A stretch of 64,000 bases of DNA from a bacterium (lineage in GTDB: Bacteria; Zhuqueibacterota; Zhuqueibacteria; Zhuqueibacterales; Geothermadaptataceae). How positions within the stretch are numbered: the stretch's first letter is position 1; each line of letters begins with the position of its first letter. A model generated the notes under the pieces. That model worked only from the letters and a program-made list of their open reading frames with translations, searched no databases and was not told where the DNA came from. A program made the position numbers and the translations under genes. The DNA is taken from positions 1 through 64,000 of the forward strand of contig JAJRYV010000041.1 of assembly GCA_024275575.1 (NCBI GenBank). The letters run 5' to 3'. Positions 19,266 to 27,707 of the stretch are shown in pieces.

Positions 19266-19402
19266 TAAACCGGGTATCTCATTCAGCACAATGCGGGCGC
19301 TGAGCTTGCGGGAGCATCTTCTCATCTTGTCCGAAACGCCTTTCCAAGCAAGCTCTGGGAACGCTTCTCTGACACACGCTGAATGAGATATTAAACCGGG
19401 TA
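19266..19402. mobile_element. MITE-like element, copy 2, with flanking direct repeats
   Basis: Thirteen-base perfect terminal inverted repeats TATCTCATTCAGC (19275-19287) and GCTGAATGAGATA (19378-19390) bound a non-coding interior. The interior is homologous to the copy at 11739-11860. The sequence TAAACCGGGTA occurs directly repeated at 19266-19276 and 19392-19402, immediately around the element, as expected for a target-site duplication. No transposase is encoded, so mobilisation in trans is inferred. Confidence 0.65.
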
Positions 19403-19441
19403 CGGAAATTTTTTTCAGAAAAACTAATCCTGTTTTAGCAG

Positions 19442-19837
19442 ATGAGAAAAACGAAACACGATCAGATTGTCGTGAAAATCCTTGCCACAGTCATTTTGCT
19501 GGCATTTTGCGGCCACATGGGTGAGCATTTGCATGCAATTTTACAAATTGCCAACGAGGCCGGGCATGTGGCAGAGAAAAGTACTCAGCCCCCTGCCGAT
19601 TTCTCACAGGTTGATGAATTTGAATGTGCAAACCATTCGACATCTTACAATCACCAATATAAATGCTGCAATTTGAGTCATCTGTTTTCTTTTTACGCTA
19701 CGCAAGTCCTTTTTTTTAGCGGGCAAATTTCAAAAAATACTGTCCGTTCTGCTCAAAAATATTATTATCCTCCAGGGAAACCTTCCACATACAGCATCAA
19801 CTATTCTTCCGATATTTTTCATCCTCCCGCCATTTGA
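19442..19837 (+). CDS. Small His/Cys-rich exported or membrane protein of a metal-uptake locus
   Basis: The 131-aa protein has a Lys/Arg start and one hydrophobic helix (~10-24), then GHMGEHLHAIL with three His. The middle holds a cysteine/histidine cluster (FECANHSTSYNHQYKCCNLSH, in parts) and the protein ends FHPPAI. A second hydrophobic patch lies near 80-93. I recognise no family, but short proteins with His-rich loops and a Pro-Pro tail often sit next to metal transporters. It precedes an outer-membrane protein and a ZnuA-like binding protein on the same strand, so metal binding is a reasonable inference. It has no strong ribosome site. Confidence 0.6.
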   Translation: MRKTKHDQIVVKILATVILLAFCGHMGEHLHAILQIANEAGHVAEKSTQPPADFSQVDEFECANHSTSYNHQYKCCNLSHLFSFYATQVLFFSGQISKNTVRSAQKYYYPPGKPSTYSINYSSDIFHPPAI

Positions 19838-19947
19838 CGGCATTCCAGAATAATCCCGTAAAAAAATAATATTCCTGACCGCGCATCCACTGCGATCAGC
19901 TCATTCATTTATCCCCCGGTCATCTTTTTAAAATGAGGTGAAAAATA

Positions 19948-21213
19948 ATGGTTTATCCATATCAGTTTTCCGTAAGGATTTTCGGAATTATCTTTTGTTT
20001 ATTATTGAATTACAGCATTACACTTTTCGCGCAGAGCAAAGGACGACAAGCTGTCTCAATGGATTCCACGGTCGTCGATTCGACGGATATGCTTCTCGAA
20101 GCGGAGTTCGCACGGGAGCTGGCGGCTGAAAAAAAAACATCGACGTCCGGCCTCGCCGCAGGCAGTCGCGAGATACGCGGTTTAGTATCACGTTCCGGCT
20201 CGACGTTGAACCCAAAAATTAGCGCAATCGGTACATTCCTCGGCGCTGCGACGCAAGAAAATGCAGCCAGTAAACCGTTGGACATCGGTCTGCAGGAAGT
20301 TGAAATCGTCTTCGATGCCTATGTCGACCCCTACACAAAGGCAACTTTCATCATCGGATTTGGAGATGAGCAGGAAAATCCGTTCGCCGGGCCGGATGAG
20401 GCGGCGGCATTCGACGGTGAATTTAGTACTGAGCTTGAAGAAGGTTATCTCACCACACTCAGCCTGCCGTTTTCTCTGCAATTGAAAGCGGGCAAATTCC
20501 TCGGTAATTTCGGCAAAATAAATAAAATTCATCCGCATGCGTGGAATTTTATTGACCAGCCTTTAATGTATGCCAATTATTTCGGCGAGGAAGGATTGCT
20601 CGACCGTGGTCTGTCGTTGAGCTGGCTTGTGCCCAATCCTGTTGGTTTGTATCAGGAGCTGACGCTGGAAGCCACCTCCGGCGCTGTAGCGAGTCCATCG
20701 TTCACCGGCAGGAAAGACCTGCTCTATCTGATACATCTGAAAAATTATGTCGATTTGAACGAAAATACGACACTGGAGTTGGGTTTTAGCGGCATTCGCA
20801 GCAGTAACGACAGGGAACGCCACAAATCGCACCTCGGTGCTATCGATTTGACGCTGCGCTGGAAACCGCTGCGCCGCAACCGCTACAAAAGTTTCGAATG
20901 GATGAGTGAGGCGCTGCTTAGCCGCCGTGACACGGCAACCAAAACCATCAACAGCACGGCATTTTACAGTTTCCTCCGTTATCAGTTGTCGAGAAGATTT
21001 TTTATCGGCGGGCGCTATGATTACGCCGAATTCCCGGATGATGCTGATACTTATGAAAAAGCGGTTTCGGTGGTCTTGAGTTTTTTTGCCACAGAATTTC
21101 AAAAGTTGGATCTGCAGTATCAATACGGTTCGCCCGCCGGCAGGGATACTTTCAGCCGTATTCTCTTGCGTTCGGTGTTTATCATCGGTGCGCACGGTGC
21201 ACATAAATATTAA
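19948..21213 (+). CDS. Outer membrane beta-barrel (porin-like) protein of the metal-uptake locus
   Basis: The 421-aa protein has a signal peptide (1-29, ending TLFAQ). A polar linker (~30-85) follows, then alternating-hydrophobicity strands to the C-terminus: AYVDPYTKATFIIGFG, PFSLQLKAGKFLGNFGKINK, LYQELTLEATSG, FFIGGRYDYAEFP, LDLQYQYG. The strand AGKFLGNFGKIN resembles phosphate-selective porin O/P-like barrels. A GAGGTG ribosome site lies 7 bases before ATG. The ZnuA-like gene starts 14 bases after its stop, so the two are almost certainly co-transcribed. A TonB-independent metal-related porin is inferred from this; no ligand can be read from the sequence. Confidence 0.75.
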   Translation: MVYPYQFSVRIFGIIFCLLLNYSITLFAQSKGRQAVSMDSTVVDSTDMLLEAEFARELAAEKKTSTSGLAAGSREIRGLVSRSGSTLNPKISAIGTFLGAATQENAASKPLDIGLQEVEIVFDAYVDPYTKATFIIGFGDEQENPFAGPDEAAAFDGEFSTELEEGYLTTLSLPFSLQLKAGKFLGNFGKINKIHPHAWNFIDQPLMYANYFGEEGLLDRGLSLSWLVPNPVGLYQELTLEATSGAVASPSFTGRKDLLYLIHLKNYVDLNENTTLELGFSGIRSSNDRERHKSHLGAIDLTLRWKPLRRNRYKSFEWMSEALLSRRDTATKTINSTAFYSFLRYQLSRRFFIGGRYDYAEFPDDADTYEKAVSVVLSFFATEFQKLDLQYQYGSPAGRDTFSRILLRSVFIIGAHGAHKY

Positions 21214-21227
21214 TTTTAAAAAGAAAA

Positions 21228-22208
21228 GTGAGCCAGGAAATGTTGAAGACAAAAAATAAGCCGCTTAAATATGCGCTGTTGGTTATCGTTTTATCTGTTG
21301 TTTTTACGAAATCAGTCGCTGCCGGAGAGAAAATAAAAATAGTTACCAGCCTGCCGGATTTGGCCGGCATTGCACGAGAAATCGGCGGTAAATACGTGAC
21401 GACTTTTGCCATCGCCAAAGGTTATCAGGACCCGCATTTCGTCGATCCGAAGCCAAGTTACATGATCAGGCTGCAAAAAGCTGATATGTTCATTCAGGTA
21501 GGACTCGATCTGGAAATCGGTTGGGTACCGCCGCTGCTCGAAGGTGCACGCAATAGCAAAATTTTGCCCGGCGCAGCAGGATATGTCGATGCCTCTGCCG
21601 GCATTCCACTACTCGAAGTACCGCAAGGCGACCCGGCCAAATTGCGCGCAGAAGGTGATATCCATATTTACGGTAATCCCCACTACTGGCTCGATCCGTT
21701 GCGTGGCAAATTGATCGCTGAGAATATTTACCAAGGTCTCTGCCGGGTGCAACCGCAAAACAAAACGCAGTTCGAAAACAATCTCAGCGTTTTCAGAAAC
21801 AAAATCGATGAACTCACCGCGAAATTGCAGGCGCGACTCGAGGCTTACCGCGGTGTGAAAGTCATCGCATTTCATAACAGCTGGCCCTATTTCGATGAGC
21901 GTTTTCATTTTGATCTCGTTGGTTTTATCGAGCCGAAACCCGGTATTCCGCCAACGCCGAAACACCTGGTTTCGGTCATCAAAAGCATGAAACAGCAGGC
22001 AATCCGGCTGATGATCATCTCGCCTTATTTTAGCAAAAAAACATCGCGGCTCATCGCTGCAAAAACCGGCGCTGTGCTCGTTGAACTCGCCGGGTCTGTC
22101 GGCGCTCAGCCGGAAATTAAAACCTATTTTGACCTCTTTGAATTCAACATCGATAAACTGATTCAGGGCATGGAGCAAGCCGGGATTGTCCCACAGAATG
22201 CAAAATAA
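21228..22208 (+). CDS. Metal (Zn/Mn) ABC transporter substrate-binding protein
   Basis: This periplasmic cluster A-I (ZnuA/TroA-type) metal-binding protein is 326 aa from GTG 21228, or 322 aa from ATG 21240; neither start has an ideal ribosome site. The signal peptide covers about residues 12-31. VTSLPDLAGIAREIGG opens the first lobe. Predicted metal ligands are the His in KGYQDPHFVDP, the His in NPHYWLDP and the His in AFHNSWPYFDERF. The fourth ligand, usually Asp or Glu near the C-terminus, is not certain. The long His-rich loop of many ZnuA proteins is absent, so Mn or Fe is also possible. The permease gene follows directly. Confidence 0.88.
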   Translation: MSQEMLKTKNKPLKYALLVIVLSVVFTKSVAAGEKIKIVTSLPDLAGIAREIGGKYVTTFAIAKGYQDPHFVDPKPSYMIRLQKADMFIQVGLDLEIGWVPPLLEGARNSKILPGAAGYVDASAGIPLLEVPQGDPAKLRAEGDIHIYGNPHYWLDPLRGKLIAENIYQGLCRVQPQNKTQFENNLSVFRNKIDELTAKLQARLEAYRGVKVIAFHNSWPYFDERFHFDLVGFIEPKPGIPPTPKHLVSVIKSMKQQAIRLMIISPYFSKKTSRLIAAKTGAVLVELAGSVGAQPEIKTYFDLFEFNIDKLIQGMEQAGIVPQNAK

Positions 22209-22218
22209 GGAGTCAGCC

Positions 22219-23082
22219 ATGTTAGAAATGCTGCAAATAGATTTTATGGTCAATGCCCTGGTCGCCTGTTTGATTTTTGGCGTTCTGTTGAGCTATCTCG
22301 GTATTCACGTCGTCGGGCGTGGTATTGTCTTTGTCGATCTCGCGCTGGGGCAAATATCATCGTTCGGTGTCGCAATCTCGGAATACCTGCACATTGGTCA
22401 TTTATGGCTGCCGGTGCTTTTTACGTTGGCTGGCGCTTTTCTGCTTTCGTTGATTCATATCCACGATAAACGGCTCAAGCTCGAGGCCATTATCGGAATT
22501 ATTTATGTTGCAACCTCGGCATTCACGGTTTTGGTTATTTCAAAAACACCGCACGGTGAATCGAATATTCAGGAAGTGCTTTTCGGCGCTTTGCTGGCAA
22601 CGACGACAGCAGATATCATGCGCCTAACGGCAGCTATGGGTGTTTTATCATTGTTGCATATCCTTTTCCATAAACATGTATATCGCATGACTGAACTTAT
22701 TCAGGCAGACGGCAGTTATACAGTCGGCATAAAAGAGCGGGCCTGGAATTTCTTTTTTTACATGAGCATCGGGCTTTCGATTGTACTCGCGGTACGACTG
22801 GGCGGTGTGTTGCCGGTTTTTTCCTATCTGATCGTTCCCGCCGTAAGCGCGGTGATGTTAGCCCGGAATAAATCGCTGATCATTGTGATAGCATTGGCCA
22901 ACTCAGCAATTGCCGGATTTTTTGGGTTATGGTTATCCTACACTTACGATTTCCCGGCCGGGCCTTCGATCGTCGCAGTTTTTGCGATCATTTTCAGCGT
23001 TGCTTCCATCTTGCGGTTTATCAGGCTGCACTCCGGTATCTTGTGCATTTTCACACGTCTGTGGAGACGGGGAGCGATATAA
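22219..23082 (+). CDS. Metal ABC transporter permease (ZnuB/TroC-like)
   Basis: This 287-aa integral membrane protein has about eight hydrophobic helices. The ATG at 22219 is chosen because AAGGAG lies 6 bases upstream; an in-frame TTG at 22186 overlaps the previous gene. The family segment GRGIVFVDLALGQISSFGVAI follows the first helix, and GVLPVFSYLIVPAV is the conserved late helix. It pairs with the binding protein encoded 10 bases upstream to form the membrane channel. No ATP-binding subunit gene is found nearby: the next gene encodes a peptidase. A ZnuC-like ATPase must be encoded elsewhere. Confidence 0.9.
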   Translation: MLEMLQIDFMVNALVACLIFGVLLSYLGIHVVGRGIVFVDLALGQISSFGVAISEYLHIGHLWLPVLFTLAGAFLLSLIHIHDKRLKLEAIIGIIYVATSAFTVLVISKTPHGESNIQEVLFGALLATTTADIMRLTAAMGVLSLLHILFHKHVYRMTELIQADGSYTVGIKERAWNFFFYMSIGLSIVLAVRLGGVLPVFSYLIVPAVSAVMLARNKSLIIVIALANSAIAGFFGLWLSYTYDFPAGPSIVAVFAIIFSVASILRFIRLHSGILCIFTRLWRRGAI

Positions 23083-23237
23083 AAATTTCCTTGATTCTCA
23101 TCAACAGTATACTTAAGTCTCTTTTGTTTTCGGTTTTTAGCTCAGAAGACGCGCCCTGCAGGCTCTGGCCTGTTGTGAATGATTTTAGCCTGCCGGTTTC
23201 ACTGTTGGAGAAATAGTCACATTTCAGGAGTTCAAAA

Positions 23238-24383
23238 ATGATGTCCTGGTTTTATTGTCTCGTGTTGATTATCCCCTTTTTATGCCTTCATGAACCGGCG
23301 CGGGCACAGAATAAAAGAGTTCGCGAACTGGGGATAAAAATCGGTGTGTTGCCGCCGGGAATGAATAACGCCATCACCGATGTACCGGGAGTGAAAGTAG
23401 GGCATTTCACCTTGATGCAAGGTGAGGAAATTCGCACCGGTGTGACAGCGATTCTGCCGCATTCCGGCAACCTTTTTCAGCAAAAAGTCCCGGCCGCGAT
23501 TTATATCGGTAATGGTTTCGGTAAGCTCGCTGGTTATAGTCAGGTTGAGGAACTCGGCCAGTTGGAAACACCGATCATTCTCACCAACACACTGAGTGTG
23601 CCCACTGCCGCCGATGCTCTCATCGATTATACTTTTTTATTCGAACAGAATACTGATGTGCGCTCTGTAAATCCGGTTGTCGGCGAAACCAATGACGGTT
23701 GGCTTAACGACATCCGCGGCCGTCATATTCGGAAGAATCATGTGCTGAAGGCGATTGAAAATACTGCAGACGGCCCTGTTGCCGAGGGAGCAGTGGGCGC
23801 CGGAACCGGCACTGTTTGTTTCGGATTCAAAGGCGGCATCGGCACAGCCTCGCGCATTTTACCGCGGGAGTTCGGTGGCTGGACTGTTGGGGTGCTGGTA
23901 CAGACGAATTTCGGCGGTGTGCTGCAAGTTAATGGTGCGCCGGTGGGCGTGGAGTTGCAAAAATATGCTTTCAGCAGCGTACTGGAAAGCTCACCGGACG
24001 GTTCCTGTATGATAGTCCTCATGACGGATGCCCCACTTGACGCACGAAACTTGAAGCGGTTGGCAAAACGTGCAATTTTGGGGTTGGGAAAGACGGGTGG
24101 CATCGCCGCCAACGGCAGCGGAGATTACGTTATCGCTGTTTCCACGGCTGAAGATTTGCAGGTGCCTTATCGCGCTGCATCACAATTGCAGGAAATGACC
24201 GTACTGCGCAACGATGCCATGTCGCCGCTGTTTCTCGCCGGAATTGAAGCGACGGAGGAGGCTATTCTAAATTCGTTATTTGTTGCAGAAACAATAACCG
24301 GAAAAGACGGCCACACTGCAGAAGCCTTGCCGCTGATAAAAGTTTTGGATATTTTGAAGAAATACAACGCCATCGGCAATTGA
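23238..24383 (+). CDS. P1-family (DmpA-like) aminopeptidase, exported
   Basis: P1 peptidases of the L-aminopeptidase D-Ala-esterase type self-cleave before a catalytic serine to form two chains. The 381-aa precursor has a signal peptide (1-23, ending EPARA). Family features include GMNNAITDVPGVKVGH (~35-50), GEEIRTGVTAI, GYSQVEELGQLETPI and GAGTGTVCFGFKGG. The Gly-Ser processing and catalytic site is in ANGSGDYVIAVS (~290-301). AGGAG lies 8 bases before ATG. It follows the metal permease by 155 bases and may be a separate unit; a link to metal uptake is not evident. Confidence 0.9.
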   Translation: MMSWFYCLVLIIPFLCLHEPARAQNKRVRELGIKIGVLPPGMNNAITDVPGVKVGHFTLMQGEEIRTGVTAILPHSGNLFQQKVPAAIYIGNGFGKLAGYSQVEELGQLETPIILTNTLSVPTAADALIDYTFLFEQNTDVRSVNPVVGETNDGWLNDIRGRHIRKNHVLKAIENTADGPVAEGAVGAGTGTVCFGFKGGIGTASRILPREFGGWTVGVLVQTNFGGVLQVNGAPVGVELQKYAFSSVLESSPDGSCMIVLMTDAPLDARNLKRLAKRAILGLGKTGGIAANGSGDYVIAVSTAEDLQVPYRAASQLQEMTVLRNDAMSPLFLAGIEATEEAILNSLFVAETITGKDGHTAEALPLIKVLDILKKYNAIGN

Positions 24384-24571
24384 GAGCGTCACTCGTTTAG
24401 CGATCCAACCGCCAAGGCGGGTTTGATCTTAAAGTAACTGGAAAAATATTGCCGTCATTTGCAATTTTATTTCATCAGGAGAAAAAAAGATGACTTTTTT
24501 CACGACTGGGTCAGGAAGCTGCGCAACTGCAGTTGCGTCATAACTCACAACTTTGATGGCCAAAAGAAGCA

Positions 24572-25837
24572 ATGAAACCGTTAATAATTGCACCGGAAGA
24601 CGCACGGAAAATCGTTTTGCAGTCGCAGCTTCTCGATGGACAGAGCAACCTTGCCGCCGGCAAGGAGGGAACCATCGACATCATCAATCATCTGGGATAC
24701 GTTCAGATCGATACCATCGCAGTGCTCAACCGTGCTCACCACCATAGTTTATGGGTGCGTCAGCCCGATTATAATGAGAAAATGCTGCATGATTTGCAAG
24801 CCAAAGACCGCAAGATTTTTGAATACTGGGCGCATGCCATGGCTTACCTGCCGATGGCGGATTACCGTTTTTATCTGCCGAAGATGAAAAATTTTGAAAA
24901 TCCCGCAGGCAATTGGGCGAAGGAACGACTGGAAAAATGTCGCCACCTGTTGCCTGAGGTTTTGCAGCGCATCCGCAATGAGGGGCCGCTCTGCGCTAAA
25001 GATTTTGCCGCGCCGGCTCGCTGTAAAGGCGGCACATGGTGGGAATGGAAACCGGCGAAAGTGGCTTTGGAACTGCTGCTCTGGCAGGGCGAATTGATGA
25101 TATCCGAACGGCGGAAATTTCAGAAAATCTATGACTTGCGCGAGCATGTTCTACCCGCAGGACTCGATACGCGATTGCCCGATGATGATGAGATCGCACG
25201 ATTTCTGATCCGTCGGGGGCTAGCGGCGCTGGGCATTGCCGGCGAACGTGAGATTCTGAGCTTTATGCAACCAAGACAGACACGGGACAGCGATATGCAG
25301 ATTGTTGGGCGGCGTTTATTGCAAAAAACATTAGCGCAATTGGTGGAAGCCAAAGAAGTCGTGCCGGTGATCATCGATAGCATGGCGAATGTCGATTATT
25401 TTGCATTGCAGGATAAAGTAGCAGCGTCCGGCGCCGACGGGAAAACACAGCGCCCGGTGCATTTTCTTTCGCCATTCGATAATATGATCATCCAGCGGGC
25501 ACGCTTAAGGCAGCTTTTCGGTTTTGATTATACGCTCGAATGCTATTTGCCGGCCGCTAAAAGAAAATTCGGCTATTTTGTTCTTCCGGTTTTGTGGGGC
25601 GAGCAATTCGTCGCCCGTTTTGACGCGAAAGCAGAACGAAAAAATCAAAATCTGCTCGTTCGCAGTTTGCACTTCGAAACAGGTTTTTCCCGGTTTGATG
25701 AATTCCTGCCGGTTTTTGCTGAAAAGATGAAAACCTTCGCTGCATTTAATAACTGCAAAAATATTCTTCTTGACAAGGTTTACCCAGACAAAATGAAACC
25801 TGTAGTGAAAAGCTGTTTTAAAACAAAGTATAAATAA
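24572..25837 (+). CDS. YcaQ/AlkX-like winged-helix DNA glycosylase
   Basis: The 421-aa protein belongs to the winged-helix (HTH_42) family whose characterised members unhook interstrand DNA crosslinks. The family's catalytic Q-x-D motif is present as Q45-I-D47 in YVQIDTIAV. It is followed by RAHHHSLWVRQPDY, FEYWAHAMAYLP and, near the C-terminus, LSPFDNMIIQRARLRQLFGFDY, all characteristic. There is no signal peptide. The start at 24572 has only a weak AAGAAG upstream. Its last 20 bases overlap the end of the convergent DUF5989 gene. Role in repair of alkylation or crosslink damage is from family knowledge. Confidence 0.88.
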   Translation: MKPLIIAPEDARKIVLQSQLLDGQSNLAAGKEGTIDIINHLGYVQIDTIAVLNRAHHHSLWVRQPDYNEKMLHDLQAKDRKIFEYWAHAMAYLPMADYRFYLPKMKNFENPAGNWAKERLEKCRHLLPEVLQRIRNEGPLCAKDFAAPARCKGGTWWEWKPAKVALELLLWQGELMISERRKFQKIYDLREHVLPAGLDTRLPDDDEIARFLIRRGLAALGIAGEREILSFMQPRQTRDSDMQIVGRRLLQKTLAQLVEAKEVVPVIIDSMANVDYFALQDKVAASGADGKTQRPVHFLSPFDNMIIQRARLRQLFGFDYTLECYLPAAKRKFGYFVLPVLWGEQFVARFDAKAERKNQNLLVRSLHFETGFSRFDEFLPVFAEKMKTFAAFNNCKNILLDKVYPDKMKPVVKSCFKTKYK

Positions 25838-25976
25838 AAGGCGCCAGAGCGCTGCCCTGTGTCATCATGATCAGGGCGCCGAGCAGGATGAGAAAAAAGA
25901 TGATCGGTGCCAGCCAAAATTTTTTTCGCTCCCGCATAAATCTCCAAAATTCAGCAATTATACTCCATTTTGCCAT
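25818..25976 (-). CDS. DUF5989 family small membrane protein (52 aa)
   Basis: This short gene starts at ATG 25976 with AGGGA 5 bases upstream and stops with TAA at 25818-25820. The protein begins MAKWSIIAEFWRFMRERKKF, has one transmembrane helix (WLAPIIFFLILLGALIMM, ~21-38) and ends TQGSALAPFIYTLF. That C-terminus is the hallmark of DUF5989, small proteins usually encoded beside SxtJ-like membrane proteins and carbamoyltransferases. Neither partner is within view, so this copy is an orphan. It is tail-to-tail with the glycosylase gene, overlapping 20 bases. Confidence 0.85.
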   Translation of the reverse strand: MAKWSIIAEFWRFMRERKKFWLAPIIFFLILLGALIMMTQGSALAPFIYTLF

Positions 25977-26526
25977 TTTTTCCCTGCCTTGAAAAAACTG
26001 ATATTCATGATTTCTTCGACTTCCTTATCATGCGTATGTATTTTTAGAAGTCAATTTTATTATAAAGTCTACTGAATTCCCAGGGGTTTCGCAAGACAAA
26101 TTCTCTGGCCGGGCAACCCAGGTATGCTCATCGGGGTTTTGGGACTCATGTGTTTGCTTGAGTACAACGATCACGATTGGCCGCCTGGATAGATGGGGTT
26201 ATCTGTCACTGGAGCCTAACTATTTGAAAGTCAGATCGACGTACGTGCCCCCGGGGGTATCCTGAGCTAGCCGAAGGGCTGGTGGTGGTAGAGAAGAGAC
26301 GCACTCCGGTCTATTGGCCGGAGCGTGCTCTGCAAGCATGCTCAACGCAGACAGAGCAGGCTCCGAATGACGAACTTAAAAACCATGACCGCTTTTTGAC
26401 CATTCCATGACATTTTTCAGGTTTTATTGCATAAATTAAAACCAACTCATTCAGGGGAATGCCTCACCCGGGGTTCCACAACACGCGCGTTCCTGTTTTA
26501 TTTACCTTTTCAAACAGGAGAAGCTC
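25977..26526. other. Intergenic region with hairpins, no confident gene
   Basis: It contains no ORF with a ribosome site except the decayed gene that begins near its right end. CCTGAGCTAGCCGAAGG near 26260 and the hairpin at 26301-26327 resemble dispersed intergenic repeats. Confidence 0.5.
26301..26327. repeat. Hairpin GCACTCCGG/CCGGAGCGTGC
   Basis: CTCCGG (26304-26309) pairs with CCGGAG (26318-26323). GCAC and GTGC extend the stem around a bulged C. No T-tract follows, so it is not a standard terminator. GCACTCC words also occur in the hairpin at 44071-44125. Confidence 0.5.
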
Positions 26527-27678
26527 ATGCAAAGAATTCCTTTCTTTTGCCGCATTCGCCGGCGGGTAATTATATCAATGGCGATAGAATTTATGAGCAA
26601 AACATTGTCAAAGTTAGCTTAATGTGCTCGGATATCAATCCGGTTTTGTACAGGGTAGTAGCACATGGAGCCTCGAAATCTGAAGGGCAATTTCTTAGAT
26701 TGGGAGGGTAAAACAAGATCAAGCATATTCAGTTACAGATCCAAATGCAAGCAATCTGCCCGAGCCCTCTATCCTCCCACCATCCGGCGCCTACAACACC
26801 TCCGTCGAAGTTTCCATGAGCATTTCTGCCGGTGAAAACAGCTCCGCCCCGCAAATCATCCGTTACACCCTCGACGGCAGTACACCGACGGACAATTCAC
26901 AGCAGTACAGCTATCCGTTCACGCTGATCAGTTCGGCAATCGTGAAAGCACGCACCTTTCAGGGATGTGAGACGCCGAGCAACACGGTTAGCAGACCCTA
27001 CACTGTCAACAACGGCAGCTCCGGCAGCCACAAAGCGCGGGTGGAGATCGACCCGGTGAACCAGTGGGATTCGTTTACTTGTCGCGTGGCCAACGAGTCG
27101 GCTGCGGCGAAAATCAGTAAAGTCAATCTCGCCGGCAAGGATAACAGCACCTTCGATACCTTCAGTGGCGGCCAGTATTTCTGGGTTGAACCCAGTCTCG
27201 GCGCCAACAATAACGGCACCAATAGCGACCTTGATTGGAGCACCAATTCATTGCAGGCGGAAATCCACTTCGACGACGGTAAAATCTTCGCGGCGCAAAT
27301 GGCCAACACCAGCGATAGCGACGATGACAACAGCGAATTATGGCAAGCGAATTTCGGCACTTCCGGCGGCGGCACCAATCCCCCCCGCCACCTGCTAACT
27401 GCGATTACAACGCAACTGGAACCCTGGAAATAACCAATACCCAATGGGATATGTTCATCTGTCGTGTTGAGAACGGCGGCAACTCCACCTCCATTTTTTC
27501 CATCGATCTCTCTATTCAGGATGTCGGCGGTAATTTTGACGTCTTCAAAAAGTGTGTCGCACTTCCTATTTTTCAATCCACATCCGTGTTCGGTCTGTGC
27601 CAATCTGTGACCATGGCTGCGTGGTCATCTGCTCGATCTGGAACCTGCGCTGAAAACGCATTGAAAAGATGCGAATAA
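26527..27678 (+). pseudogene. Decayed secreted protein with chitobiase-C-terminal-like domain
   Basis: An AGGAG site precedes ATG 26527, but coding capacity is scattered over frames. One frame reads AGNYINGDRIYEQNIVKV (up to ~26620). A second reads NVLGYQSGFVQGSSTWSLEI and hits a stop. A third is open from 26699 to 27433 and encodes a chitobiase/beta-hexosaminidase C-terminal-like domain (SGAYNTSVEVSMS, IRYTLDGSTPTDNSQQY) plus a beta-rich module (ARVEIDPVNQWDSFTCRV). At the C7 run 27380-27386 one extra base would continue into CDYNATGTLEITNTQWDMF, a second copy of that module. The 3' end runs into repeat-like sequence at 27574. Multiple lesions argue for a dead gene; function was probably carbohydrate-related. 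Confidence 0.65.
27574..27613. repeat. Dispersed ATCCGTG/CAATCTGTG repeat
   Basis: CAATCCACATCCGTG followed by GTCTGTGCCAATCTGTGACC has the look of a widespread intergenic repeat. It interrupts the 3' end of the decayed gene and resembles the arms at 5587-5639. Confidence 0.45.
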
Positions 27679-27707
27679 GCAAGCACTATATCTTTAATTT
27701 GAGGACG

